Assembly (NCBI RefSeq): GCF_021432065.1
Contig: NZ_CP090365.1
Coordinates: forward strand, 806,001 to 870,000
Direction of reading: 5' to 3'
DNA length: 64,000 bases
Source of the DNA: Photobacterium sp. TLY01
Lineage (GTDB): Bacteria > Pseudomonadota > Gammaproteobacteria > Enterobacterales > Vibrionaceae
Shown: positions 51,816 to 60,882 of the stretch, one piece after another
Position numbering within the stretch: the first letter of the stretch is position 1
How the letters are laid out: every line of letters begins with the position of its first letter
Position numbers and translations under genes: made by a program
The notes under the pieces: generated by a model
What the model was told of the DNA's origin: nothing
Databases searched by the model: none
Seen by the model: only the letters and a program-made list of their open reading frames with translations

Positions 51816-53441
51816 TTACGCCTCCAGTTGGGCCTTCAGCTTCGCCAGCATGAGCTGGGCGGTCTGCAGTGCGCCTTCTACCCAGCCCTGACTGTGGGAG
51901 TATGCTTCGCCACAGATATAGAGGTGCGTATTTGCTAATGGCTGGACGATGTTCTGTGCCACATCATCACTTTGTACACCAATATTCCAGCTGTTCCAGC
52001 CGCCGCCATAAGGATCATCACCCCAGTCGCGAAATGCCGCCTGAAGCGGCAGTGTTTGAGCCGCATCGGCGCCAGACACATCATGCATCAGGTTCACCTG
52101 ACGGGTGACTTCAGCCATCATCGCCGCAGGAGCCTGATGCGCTTCCCATTGCGGATCAACCTGTTGCTGTTTCAACAGGCGTCCGGTAAACGCCTTATGG
52201 TCAGGTAAAGGCAAGACTTCCAGCTGTTGTTTCCATGCCAGGCCACGTTTTTGTCTGTAGCCATCCCAGAACCCCACATTGACACCGTCATCATAGCTAG
52301 CCATCAGGATTGCCGGGCCTTGTAACGCAGGCTGTCCGTCGTCGGTTGGCCAGTAATAAGTTTGCCGGACGGGCATGTCAGTCACGCTGCGTCCTGCTTC
52401 AATGCCGGATTGTTCAACCCACCAGGGAGACGCATAAGTGGTAAATAATTTAAACAGCGGCCTTGGCGTGACACTGCCGGTTAAGGTTTTCACTTCCGGT
52501 TGCTGTAATACAGGACAATTCTGTTCCAGCAAGTCGATGGAACGTCTGGGCATCGCAAGTACAACATGCGTGGCGGTACACTGGATATCATTGTACGCCG
52601 TGATCGCTAATTCACTGGTGAAATGAAGGTTAAATACACCGTTCACCTGTTCAAAGCCATTCAGTTTGTGGCCGAGCAACAATTCGCCACCAATCGCCTG
52701 AAGTTCTCTGGCCAGCGTTAATGGCACAGACTGAAAGCCTTGTTTAAACCCGAGGTATTCGACACCATCACCGAAGTCGGTCAGAAACCAGGGGATGGCA
52801 TCGGCGGCATTCCAGTTCGACAAGGTCGAATTATAGCCACCGCCATCACGGCAGTAGCTGTAGTCTTCGCTGCTCATGACCACTTGCAGCACATTCCAAA
52901 AGCCCTGTTCGTAAAGCATTTTGCCATTGAATTCCGCATTCATTGCCATTTCACGGCGCTGTTGTTCAGTGAGATCAATGGCGGTAATGCCGGGAACGAT
53001 TTTTTCAAAGGCTTCAATCACTAAAGCACCGGGTGTTTTGCCGAAAGCATCTGGGCTGTAGTTGTAGGGCACAGCGTGTGGATTATCCTGATAATCACTG
53101 AGACGGAGCCGTACATCGCGTAAATAGGCGATATTGGCTGGCGTATCGACCGGAAATGGGTAGGTTTCTATCGGATCTGGCAGTGAAGTAAACTGATTGA
53201 TCTCATCCAGTAATGCGTGGATGAGCGGTTGTCGTTTGGCATCCAGAATACGCATGCCGCCCAGTTCTGTAACCATATTACTGACATCCGGCGCTTTCAC
53301 TGACAATAAACGGCCGCCGACGCGATCGCTGCCTTCAAAAACAGCAATGCGCTTACCGGGGAACGTCTTTTTTAACTGCCAGGCGCTGTAAACGCCCGAG
53401 ACACCAGCGCCAATAATGGCAACATCATAATGTTCACTCAT
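51816..53441 (-). CDS. Flavin monoamine / L-amino-acid oxidase family protein
   Basis: A 541-residue FAD enzyme. The dinucleotide-binding fold is at the N-terminus (VAIIGAGVSGVYSAWQL, GxGxxG at 11-16), followed by SDRVGGRLLSV and TELGGMRI, the flavin-amine-oxidase signature. The C-terminal FAD segment is YICGEAYSHSQGWVEGALQTAQL. It oxidises an amine or amino acid to imine with O2, then keto acid or aldehyde; the substrate cannot be read. The ATG at 53441 has a strong AAGGA site. It is the second gene of a two-gene operon after a TPP-dependent enzyme (31-bp gap), which suggests coupled substrate flow. Confidence 0.86.
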   Translation of the reverse strand: MSEHYDVAIIGAGVSGVYSAWQLKKTFPGKRIAVFEGSDRVGGRLLSVKAPDVSNMVTELGGMRILDAKRQPLIHALLDEINQFTSLPDPIETYPFPVDTPANIAYLRDVRLRLSDYQDNPHAVPYNYSPDAFGKTPGALVIEAFEKIVPGITAIDLTEQQRREMAMNAEFNGKMLYEQGFWNVLQVVMSSEDYSYCRDGGGYNSTLSNWNAADAIPWFLTDFGDGVEYLGFKQGFQSVPLTLARELQAIGGELLLGHKLNGFEQVNGVFNLHFTSELAITAYNDIQCTATHVVLAMPRRSIDLLEQNCPVLQQPEVKTLTGSVTPRPLFKLFTTYASPWWVEQSGIEAGRSVTDMPVRQTYYWPTDDGQPALQGPAILMASYDDGVNVGFWDGYRQKRGLAWKQQLEVLPLPDHKAFTGRLLKQQQVDPQWEAHQAPAAMMAEVTRQVNLMHDVSGADAAQTLPLQAAFRDWGDDPYGGGWNSWNIGVQSDDVAQNIVQPLANTHLYICGEAYSHSQGWVEGALQTAQLMLAKLKAQLEA

Positions 53442-53472
53442 ATTACTTTTCCTTGTCGACAGAATAGGGCGA

Positions 53473-55422
53473 TCAAGCCAATGTGTTGACATGATCCGGG
53501 TTGATTTCATCCAGAAGATCCCTGTGGAAATAATTCAGAGGCGGACGTCGATATCTGGGGGACGTTTTGAGCGCACCGCCGGTTTGTTGCACTGCGGCTG
53601 GATCACGTTCAGTCCGGATGTCCAGCACATAGGGTTTGTTTTCATTCAGCACGTAGTGAATCGCTTGCTGTAAAGCGGCATTCAGCTCAGTGGATTTTTC
53701 TATCACCTGCCCCTGAATGTCTGCACCCATTGCATTGGCAATCTGGTGGAAATTGAGCTGAGGATGTTGCAACGACAGATAATCAACGTCGTAATTATGG
53801 TAACTGGTTGGATCGGCAGGATCCGGTTCAACCTGTTTTCTCTTTGGTTCCCAGCCATAAGAGCCAATCACCTCTTCGAGGCCATTTTGCAAGGTATGGT
53901 ATTCCCGGTTGTTGGTGATGATATACAACACGGCGAGCTGATATTTGGCGGCACTCCACCATACTTGCGGGTAAAACAGGGACGAACCATCGCCAACCGC
54001 ATTAATGACCAGCCTGGGCGTGACACCCTGAATTGCGGTAGGCTGGATTTTAATTCCCAGCGAAGCGGGCATTGACCAGCCGAGTGAACCGCCGGAAACA
54101 CAGTAGTAGCTTACGGGTTTGCTCATTTCCTGATTGAGCGGCATCAGATACTGAAAGCTTGGGCTGTCAGATACGGCTTCATGGACATAGACAAACTCGT
54201 TTGCCAGTCCTTGTTGCGTAATGGCCTGAGATAAATAGTGCGGGATCAGTGCCGGATTAATGGTGCCTGAAGTGTCTTGCTGAGCCTGATGTAAATAGGC
54301 ATCCCAGTCCTGACGGCGCTGTTCACTGAGCTTGCTGAGTAACAGGTTGCGGGCGTCCCTTTCACGCTGCATGTCACCGGAAACAGGCAATTCAGCCATG
54401 ACTTGGTTCAGTTTTTCCAGGCTTGCCCTAATCCCACCCAGCACGGCATGGCTGCCATAGTAGTTTTTACCGATGTCCCAGGTGTTATTCGAGAGATATA
54501 AAATGTCTACGGATGCCGGAATGAGTGGCCCATCGGCGTAGTTAAAGACAGTGACCTGAGCCTGATTGCTGTAGCCCACCAGAAAGGCCACATCATGTTG
54601 CTGATAGATGGCTTGCAGCATGGCCTGGTTACCGGGTAACTCTCCTTGCCAGTGATCATCATCGTTCGGAAAGTTTGCCAGACTACTGAAGGTTTGCAGC
54701 GCCACAGGGGCACCGACAGTTTGCGCTAATACTTGCAACTGTTCTGTCGCATTGTCGTACCCGACACCATCACCGGCAATGATGATCGGGTTTTTGGCCT
54801 GTGAAAATCGTTCAGCTAAGCGTCTGATTTCATCCGGGTCACCGGCAAAATTGGTGGGAATACGAGTGATCCCCGGCAGCTTTTCAGGCAGGCTCGGCAA
54901 GGGTTTTGCCATCATGAATTCCCAGGGAATAGAAATAAACACAGGGCCACAAGCCGGGGCTTTGGCTTCTTTGAAAGCTCTTTGTAGCACCAGCGGGAAT
55001 TCGTAAGGAGTGCGCAGTTCGTGCGACCACTTACAATACTGACTAGCTAACTCTTTGATATTGGAAGAAAGCAGTGGCTCTTGAGTGACCAGTTCGTTTT
55101 GTTGCTGGCAGCAAAGAATGACCAGCGGCGTATGAGAGCGATAAGCGTTGAACAGGTTGCCGATACCGTGTGCGATACCCGGGGTGATGTGAACCACCAG
55201 AACACCGGGTTCTCCTGTCATGCGTGCAGCACCCATTGCAGCACCCATCGCAATGTTTTCGTGTAAACATTCGACATACTCGACATTATTTTCGGCATAA
55301 GAGGTGCCGTCGATAATGGGAATTTCATTGGTACCCGGAACGCCAAAAATTTGGCGGATTTTGAGTTGGTTGAGCGCGTCATATAAATAATCGCGCATGA
55401 CGCGAGGAGGCATGTCAGACAT
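53473..55422 (-). CDS. Thiamine-pyrophosphate-dependent decarboxylase / carboligase family protein
   Basis: A 649-residue TPP enzyme of the acetolactate-synthase/benzoylformate-decarboxylase superfamily. The N-terminal PYR domain has the catalytic-activating Glu55 in CLHENIAMGAAMG and the GVPGTNEIPIID start. A central domain follows. The C-terminal PP domain has the NAVGDGSSLFYPQVWW...NN TPP-binding motif (GDG to NN). It is about 80 residues longer than typical homologues, mainly through a C-terminal extension containing PDPADPTSYHNYDVDYL. Expected chemistry is decarboxylation or carboligation of a 2-keto acid. The ATG follows AAGGATAAATC. It is the first gene of the operon. Confidence 0.86.
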   Translation of the reverse strand: MSDMPPRVMRDYLYDALNQLKIRQIFGVPGTNEIPIIDGTSYAENNVEYVECLHENIAMGAAMGAARMTGEPGVLVVHITPGIAHGIGNLFNAYRSHTPLVILCCQQQNELVTQEPLLSSNIKELASQYCKWSHELRTPYEFPLVLQRAFKEAKAPACGPVFISIPWEFMMAKPLPSLPEKLPGITRIPTNFAGDPDEIRRLAERFSQAKNPIIIAGDGVGYDNATEQLQVLAQTVGAPVALQTFSSLANFPNDDDHWQGELPGNQAMLQAIYQQHDVAFLVGYSNQAQVTVFNYADGPLIPASVDILYLSNNTWDIGKNYYGSHAVLGGIRASLEKLNQVMAELPVSGDMQRERDARNLLLSKLSEQRRQDWDAYLHQAQQDTSGTINPALIPHYLSQAITQQGLANEFVYVHEAVSDSPSFQYLMPLNQEMSKPVSYYCVSGGSLGWSMPASLGIKIQPTAIQGVTPRLVINAVGDGSSLFYPQVWWSAAKYQLAVLYIITNNREYHTLQNGLEEVIGSYGWEPKRKQVEPDPADPTSYHNYDVDYLSLQHPQLNFHQIANAMGADIQGQVIEKSTELNAALQQAIHYVLNENKPYVLDIRTERDPAAVQQTGGALKTSPRYRRPPLNYFHRDLLDEINPDHVNTLA

Positions 55423-56123
55423 GATTTATCCTTGTTGATAGAGGGTACAACACTCTCCCTGTTGATATGGTGTAAACAAAAAGTTAATTTTTTGTATTTC
55501 GACATTAGTTCAGCGGATATTGATGTTCAAATTTATTTATTGAGAGTTAGAACAAGCGCTGAAAAAAATTATGGGATACGTTGATTTTTAATTTATTATC
55601 TTACTTATCAATATATGTAATTGATTTAAACTGGTTAAATTAAAATGGAGCTTAGTAATAAATTTGATATTCATGAATTTTGAGGCTGTCCGGTGCGCTA
55701 CGGGTATTTAGATGGTGTTGTATTTAAGCGATGTAATGTGAGTAAGTTGATGTTTTTATTGTTTTAAGTGGTTTGTGAGCTGATATGGAGAATGACATTG
55801 TCCATCAATTCGTCAGAGAAATGCTCTGTTTGTTCCCTTTCTGAGCCGCTTTGATAACGAGTAGTGATAAGGCGGGAGAATGTATTTCGACTTTTTTAAG
55901 TGGTGATTTTTCTGTTTGGTGATGTGCTTATTTCTCTCTGAGGTGAATCGGTTATCAAGCAATACGATATTTACCGATTATTGAATTTAAGTGAATAATG
56001 GTTGCAAGGTGATGACTATTTTTTAGTTCTGTATCTGTTGTTTTTCTCGTGTAGGTGATTGAGGATTCATGATATTTTTATTCATAACTTTATAGGGAAC
56101 AGATAAATTGAAGTGAGATAGTC
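55423..56123. other. 701-bp AT-rich spacer with no gene seen
   Basis: It contains the divergent promoters of the TPP/oxidase operon and of the AraC-type gene. It is AT-rich throughout. I see no coding frame with a credible ribosome site, no strong hairpin and no recognisable RNA motif. Confidence 0.45.
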
Positions 56124-57158
56124 ATGGTCGCATCAATTCTGCTGGCAGGAATGATTCAGAGTATTGTCCTCGGCGTTTATTTAGCCATGAAAAGCAAAGT
56201 GCAGCCTGTGTTTTGGTTGCTGGCGGGTATCCATGTTTGCTTTGCGCTGGATCTTTCGCTCACCCTTGCCTGGTATCAGAACTGGCTGTCATCCCGTTTG
56301 AATATGATGTGGCCGCTGCTCTATCCGGTGTTGTTTTTCCTGTTTATTCGTCTGTGTTTAACCCAAAAACCGCTCTCGCGCCGGGATACGGTTCATTTGC
56401 TACCGCTGACTGCACTGAGCGTGTTATGTGTGGACTTGCTTGTCGCGCCAGGTGAGACAGGGATCACGGCGAGGCACCAGCTGTCTGGCATGCTGCTGAT
56501 TGTGTTCTACCTGGGCTATTGCCTGGCCAGTATCCGGCTTGTGTGGCGCTATCAGTCACGGCAACCACTGTTTCAGGCGCAGTTATCCAACGCAAATTTG
56601 CTGGTGTTGTGGGGGATATGCGCCAGTCTGATCTTGGCCATGGTCATGGTGATACCACAGGCTATTTTGGATACACATTTCCCTTTGCCGTATCTGACGG
56701 TGTCTTTGCTTTTGTTTGTCATGACCTGTTGTCTGCTGATCCAACCGACGCTGATGAATTTTGAAGTGATGGCTGAATTGCCTGATGAGGCAGCGGATAA
56801 CCAACCGGATGATGTGATGGCGGCCCTGAGTCAAACGGTTCTGAAGCTGATGGATGACAAGCAATACTATCTGAAGCCGGAGATAAACTTGTCGACACTG
56901 GCCGGGGAAATGGGTGTAAAACCCTATTTGCTGACACAGGTGTTGAATCAGACATTGGGAATCAAGTTTTATGATCTGGTCAACCAGCGACGAATCACAC
57001 ATGTTTGTGCACTGATGGAAAAACGCCCTTCAAGTGCAGTCCTGGAACTGGCATTTGAATCTGGCTTTAACTCAAAATCCACATTTAACGCGGCATTTAA
57101 AAAATACCAGCAGTGTACGCCATCGCAGTACAGGGCTCGGCTGAAAGGTGCGAATTAG
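56124..57158 (+). CDS. AraC-type regulator with N-terminal membrane domain
   Basis: A 344-residue protein. Residues about 1-205 form six to seven hydrophobic segments (SILLAGMIQSIVLGVYLAM, VFWLLAGIHVCFALDLSLTLAW and others). A short linker precedes an AraC helix-turn-helix pair at about 245-340 (INLSTLAGEMGVKPYLLTQVLNQTLGIKFYDLVNQRRITHVCALM; VLELAFESGFNSKSTFNAAFKKYQQCTPSQYR). The protein would regulate directly from the membrane. Lipase-type genes are common neighbours of such regulators; here an alpha/beta hydrolase begins 84 bp downstream on the same strand. Its ligand is unknown. Confidence 0.86.
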   Translation: MVASILLAGMIQSIVLGVYLAMKSKVQPVFWLLAGIHVCFALDLSLTLAWYQNWLSSRLNMMWPLLYPVLFFLFIRLCLTQKPLSRRDTVHLLPLTALSVLCVDLLVAPGETGITARHQLSGMLLIVFYLGYCLASIRLVWRYQSRQPLFQAQLSNANLLVLWGICASLILAMVMVIPQAILDTHFPLPYLTVSLLLFVMTCCLLIQPTLMNFEVMAELPDEAADNQPDDVMAALSQTVLKLMDDKQYYLKPEINLSTLAGEMGVKPYLLTQVLNQTLGIKFYDLVNQRRITHVCALMEKRPSSAVLELAFESGFNSKSTFNAAFKKYQQCTPSQYRARLKGAN

Positions 57159-57241
57159 CCAATTCGGACGTCTGATTCCCGTATCCGGACGCTTTATTCT
57201 CCGATCTTCTTATTCTGGAGGTCCAGAAAAAGGAGAAAACC

Positions 57242-58372
57242 ATGATGTTCAAACAACTTTGCAACATAGCCTTGATCACGATGTTAGCAGGGCTGACCGG
57301 CTGTGATTCAGACGACAATGACAGTAAAAAAACGGTGTATACCCATGTTTACCCATCGCCAAGTGGTCCTTATCGGGTCGGGGTGACCAGCTTTGATATC
57401 TTGGATGCCGGACCAGACAGCATGAGCCCAATCCCAAATCAAACGCGTCGCCTGCCTGTGAAAGTGTATTACCCAACGAAACAAAAAAACGGCACCTATC
57501 AACCTTACTTCGATCAATGGGGTCATCAGGTCGGCTACCTAGAGCGTGTCCGGCCAAAAAACGTGCCTGTTCACCCCAATCAATTTGATCTGGACAAGCT
57601 CACATCCTGGTCGCAAGCGCATGTAGCGATTGCAAAGGCAACCTCAGGAAGGGGCTGGCCGATACTTTTCTATTCTCATGGCGCGCATTTATTCGAGGTT
57701 GATAACACAGAGCTTTTGGAAGATTTAGCCAGTCGCGGTTATGTTGTGGTGTCTATCAATCATCCCTACATTTCGGGCGTCGCCAGTTTTCAGGATGGCA
57801 GTTCGGTGGGCACTTATTTGCCCTCTGATGCGAAAGACGTGGGAACGGATAAAGGTTTTGCGTATTTTAATCAGGTTGTCGCACCGCAAATCACACATGA
57901 CGTCACCGCTGTTTATCAGTGGTTGTCCGGACATTCGGAACGGTTTGATGATCAGCTGGATGAAAGCCGTATCGGAACTTTGGGTTACAGTCTGGGCGGA
58001 TCGGCGGCCATGAATAGCTGCGCCGAAATGCCGGACTGTGTGGCCAGTATCAACATGGATGGTTTGCTGTTGGGCAATGTTCGTACGCAGCCACTCAACA
58101 AACCCTTATTATTGTTGCAAACACCCAAGCAAGTGCTTGCTCAGGCGTTTGAAGACAATGGTCATGAGACATACCTGCTGACTGTTGCCAATACGAATCA
58201 CCGGGATTTTATGGATCAGAACCGTTGGGTGGTTGGCTATCGATCTGGAATTGAAGGCGATCGGATACACGCGATTGTGAAACAAAGTGTGGGAACTTTC
58301 TTTGACCACTATCTGAATAACACTCAGATCGAATGGCCGGAGTCTGATGCCGTCACGATTCAAGTGAAATAA
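57242..58372 (+). CDS. Lipoprotein alpha/beta hydrolase, PAF-acetylhydrolase-like
   Basis: A 376-residue exported lipoprotein (lipobox LTGC, Cys21). The hydrolase domain (about 40-370) shows the oxyanion His-Gly (146-147), nucleophile Ser250 in GYSLGG, acid Asp274 in NMDG and a C-terminal His in TNHRDF. The layout, with VGVTSFDILDAG and RRLPVKVYYP at the start, resembles plasma platelet-activating-factor acetylhydrolase, so it may deacylate short-chain phospholipids or esters. The ribosome site AAAAGGAGAAAACC is strong. The upstream membrane AraC gene may regulate it. Confidence 0.85.
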   Translation: MMFKQLCNIALITMLAGLTGCDSDDNDSKKTVYTHVYPSPSGPYRVGVTSFDILDAGPDSMSPIPNQTRRLPVKVYYPTKQKNGTYQPYFDQWGHQVGYLERVRPKNVPVHPNQFDLDKLTSWSQAHVAIAKATSGRGWPILFYSHGAHLFEVDNTELLEDLASRGYVVVSINHPYISGVASFQDGSSVGTYLPSDAKDVGTDKGFAYFNQVVAPQITHDVTAVYQWLSGHSERFDDQLDESRIGTLGYSLGGSAAMNSCAEMPDCVASINMDGLLLGNVRTQPLNKPLLLLQTPKQVLAQAFEDNGHETYLLTVANTNHRDFMDQNRWVVGYRSGIEGDRIHAIVKQSVGTFFDHYLNNTQIEWPESDAVTIQVK

Positions 58373-58400
58373 GCACGAAAGTCAGTGCGCTATAAAAATA

Positions 58401-58434
58401 CCTCAGAAACCGCTCATGTTGGCGGTTTCTGAGG
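58401..58434. terminator. Bidirectional terminator
   Basis: CCTCAGAAACCGC (58401-58413) pairs perfectly with GCGGTTTCTGAGG (58422-58434). On the minus strand it is followed by TATTTTTATAG, so it chiefly ends the 58479 gene; on the plus strand it ends the hydrolase gene with a poorer tail. Confidence 0.75.
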
Positions 58435-58478
58435 GAATTCACTTCCGGTCGTGCGCTTGAAAAGCCATCAAAGAGCAT

Positions 58479-58880
58479 CTATTCAGTGCAGACAGAACTG
58501 GCATTGAGCGAAATTTTACATGTGTTGTGCTGAGGTTGATGCCAGTAACGATTGTCAAAAGCAGCGTTGCAGCCGGCATCTTCCATCAATGCCACATCAC
58601 CGTCGCACAATAACATTACGGCATGATCACCCTGAATGTCTAAAATCATCTGATATTCGCTGAGTTTAGCCAGCTTGTCAGGCGCGGAAGACATGGCGTT
58701 TGCGATGATTTGTTCATCCGCCAGATTGTTTATCTCGCCAAACTTAATCTCACCGTCTACGGCTTGTGCGACATCTTTTAAAATTGACGCCAGGTCGTAC
58801 ATGGTTTCATCAGAATACTCGGCCTGAGCGGAGCATGACGTTAAAAGAATGAATAACGAGAGTTTGATTAACAGTTTCAT
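58479..58880 (-). CDS. Small envelope lipoprotein, unknown
   Basis: A 133-residue exported protein starting MKLLIKLSLFILLTSCSAQAEYSD; the LTSC run is a possible lipobox. The mature part is acidic and helical early, with four cysteines late (LLCDGD, AGCNAAF, NTCKISL, SVCTE). No family is recognised. Its ATG overlaps the upstream stop by four bases (ATGA), so it is translationally coupled to the phospholipase-C-like gene and likely acts with it. Confidence 0.65.
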   Translation of the reverse strand: MKLLIKLSLFILLTSCSAQAEYSDETMYDLASILKDVAQAVDGEIKFGEINNLADEQIIANAMSSAPDKLAKLSEYQMILDIQGDHAVMLLCDGDVALMEDAGCNAAFDNRYWHQPQHNTCKISLNASSVCTE

Positions 58881-59803
58881 CGTGTTTCCCATGCGGTTAA
58901 TACACCGTCTTCACAAAAGCCAGTATCAAGATTCCAGTTCTTAAAGAAGTCTGTGGCACCATTTTCAAAAACTGCCTCAGCAGTTTTCTCCCAAAATATC
59001 TGGATGGTTGATACGGCCCGGTCAAAGATCTCGTCATAGTGTTGAATGCCATGCGGCGTTTGCAATCCTTCGACGAACTCACTGTTTACTTCCTCAGGCA
59101 GCGGGTAAGTCAGACCCTGAGCAGAGGCAACGTGTCGCGCCCAGGCGAACAGTTTGTGAGATTCTTCAGCGTGATTTACCACGGTTTGAAATCCGTGATG
59201 CCAGCGGTTAATGTCTGGTGGACATTCCTCGGCATAGTGGGGATAAACCGCAACCAGCGCTGTCTGCCAGACATCATAAATGATGAGATCGATGGAATCG
59301 TCATTGTGCTCATCCACACAGCTGCCAATATTTTCTTTGACCCGGTCAGCGAGACCGATATTTCCTAAATTCATAACCTTATGCCAAATATAGGTATCCT
59401 GATGCATTTCGCAGATCCGGTGATCTTTGGCGTTTTCAGTGTAGGGGCCGACTTTCAGCTCAACAACCGGATGGATGGTGATATCTGCAGCGACATGTGC
59501 CACAAAACCACACAGCCACGCGAATGCTTTTTTCTGGTTGTGGTCATCCAGTTGTTTGATGAGATCGATCAGGGTCGCAATCAATTTACCCACTTCGTTG
59601 TAGTGCATCTCATCCGCCCATTTATTTTGAGCATGATTCCCGATCGCTAGGTAGGGGTAATCTGGGCTGACGCAACCAAATTCTAAAAACGCTTGGTATT
59701 GAGACAGCGTTTTCTTCACGTGTTGCGGGACGTTCAGTTTTGCGAGCGCAGTATTCGCAGACGCTTTATTCACTGCTGATATATGAGCAAATGCACCAGG
59801 CAT
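58877..59803 (-). CDS. Zinc-dependent phospholipase C-like protein
   Basis: A 308-residue protein of the zinc-dependent phospholipase C/S1-P1 superfamily. Metal-ligand candidates are visible: N-terminal GAFAHI, FGCVSPDYPYL with acidic and aromatic residues (about 45-55), and GFVAHVAADITIHPVVE (about 106-122). No signal peptide is evident, unlike secreted phospholipases C, so the location is unclear. The ATG at 59803 has a GGAGAAG site; an in-frame ATG at 59815 is less likely. It forms a coupled pair with the lipoprotein gene downstream. Confidence 0.78.
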   Translation of the reverse strand: MPGAFAHISAVNKASANTALAKLNVPQHVKKTLSQYQAFLEFGCVSPDYPYLAIGNHAQNKWADEMHYNEVGKLIATLIDLIKQLDDHNQKKAFAWLCGFVAHVAADITIHPVVELKVGPYTENAKDHRICEMHQDTYIWHKVMNLGNIGLADRVKENIGSCVDEHNDDSIDLIIYDVWQTALVAVYPHYAEECPPDINRWHHGFQTVVNHAEESHKLFAWARHVASAQGLTYPLPEEVNSEFVEGLQTPHGIQHYDEIFDRAVSTIQIFWEKTAEAVFENGATDFFKNWNLDTGFCEDGVLTAWETR

Positions 59804-60146
59804 AGTCTTCTCCATTCATATGGCTGAACAGATTGTAGACGGAGTGAATGAATAATTATGCGATCTATTTCATACAATGACAGTATGATTGTGACGCGAA
59901 CAACGTCAGTCAATGCATTTGCTTAATACCACATCGATGACACCGCGAATTCAGACTTTTAAATGAACACTGCTGCTTATTTTGTTTTTGTCTATCACCA
60001 GGTTTACGTATATTGTGCGTCAACTAACCCGTTTGCTGCTTTTATCAGTGATGTGAGACGTTTTTCAATTGCAACAGTGATTTGCCGTGATCAAGCAAGG
60101 TGACTGAAGTGAGTTTCTCAGGCGTAAAACAAGGAGAGAAGAGAAA
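59804..60146. other. 343-bp spacer
   Basis: It lies between the divergent phospholipase-like and LysE genes. A CATAC-N7-GTATG dyad at 59871-59887 is the only structure noticed. No gene is visible. Confidence 0.4.
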
Positions 60147-60782
60147 GTGTTGGGCATTGAAAATTTATGGCTGTTTGTTGTCTCCGGCTTGTTACTGAAT
60201 ATGATTCCCGGCCCTGACTCGTTGCTGATTGCAGGGCGAGCCGCAACGAAGGGATTTAAAGCAGGCTCAGCGGCCGCGCTTGGGATAGGGACGGGAACTA
60301 TGATTCACATTGTCGCCGCGGCATTGGGTTTATCCGCCGTGCTGGCTTCTTCTGCGACTGCATTTACTGTGATCAAAATACTGGGTGGGGCCTACCTCAT
60401 TTACATGGCAATCAGTATGCTCAGAAGCAGCAGTGCTGACGGTAACACTGAGCTAATGCGAAAACCAAAGGCATCGTTAAAGCGGATATACTATCAGGGT
60501 TTCATCACCAACTTGTTTAACCCTAAAATCGCGGTTTTCTTTCTGGCATTTATGCCGCAGTTCATCTCTGCATCCAGCGAAAATAAGGCATTGGCATTTA
60601 TTGTGCTGGGACTGATTTTTAACGTGAACGGCATGTTGTGGTGCCATTTGATCGCTTGGATGTCGGCGTCGCTCAGCCATAGATTGTCCGTGGGTATAGC
60701 GACCAAGAAATGGTTATCCCGGCTTACGGCGAGCCTGTTTGGGATGTTCGGGATCCGGTTGTTGCTCACTTCACAAAGCTAA
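60147..60782 (+). CDS. LysE family amino-acid exporter
   Basis: A 211-residue inner-membrane protein with the LysE hallmark (LLLNMIPGPDSLLIAGRAATKGFKAGSAAALGIGTG, about 16-50) and the NLFNPKIAVFFLAFMPQFI block. The start is GTG at 60147 with AAGGAG ten bases upstream. It is a paralogue of the exporter at 43704. The substrate is unknown. It is monocistronic, with a strong bidirectional terminator downstream. Confidence 0.9.
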   Translation: MLGIENLWLFVVSGLLLNMIPGPDSLLIAGRAATKGFKAGSAAALGIGTGTMIHIVAAALGLSAVLASSATAFTVIKILGGAYLIYMAISMLRSSSADGNTELMRKPKASLKRIYYQGFITNLFNPKIAVFFLAFMPQFISASSENKALAFIVLGLIFNVNGMLWCHLIAWMSASLSHRLSVGIATKKWLSRLTASLFGMFGIRLLLTSQS

Positions 60783-60833
60783 CCGGTAGGAAGCAGAGCA
60801 GCATGAATCATTGCTGTGTGGGGAATCAACAAA

Positions 60834-60863
60834 AAAGCGAGGCTCATGGCCTCGCTTTGTTTT
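60834..60863. terminator. Bidirectional terminator
   Basis: AAAGCGAGGC (60834-60843) pairs with GCCTCGCTTT (60849-60858) and carries a T-rich tail (TTTGTTTT). The minus strand ends in TTTTTTG. It separates the LysE gene from convergent gcvP. Confidence 0.85.
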
Positions 60864-60882
60864 ACGCCGCTATCAGGGCTAA

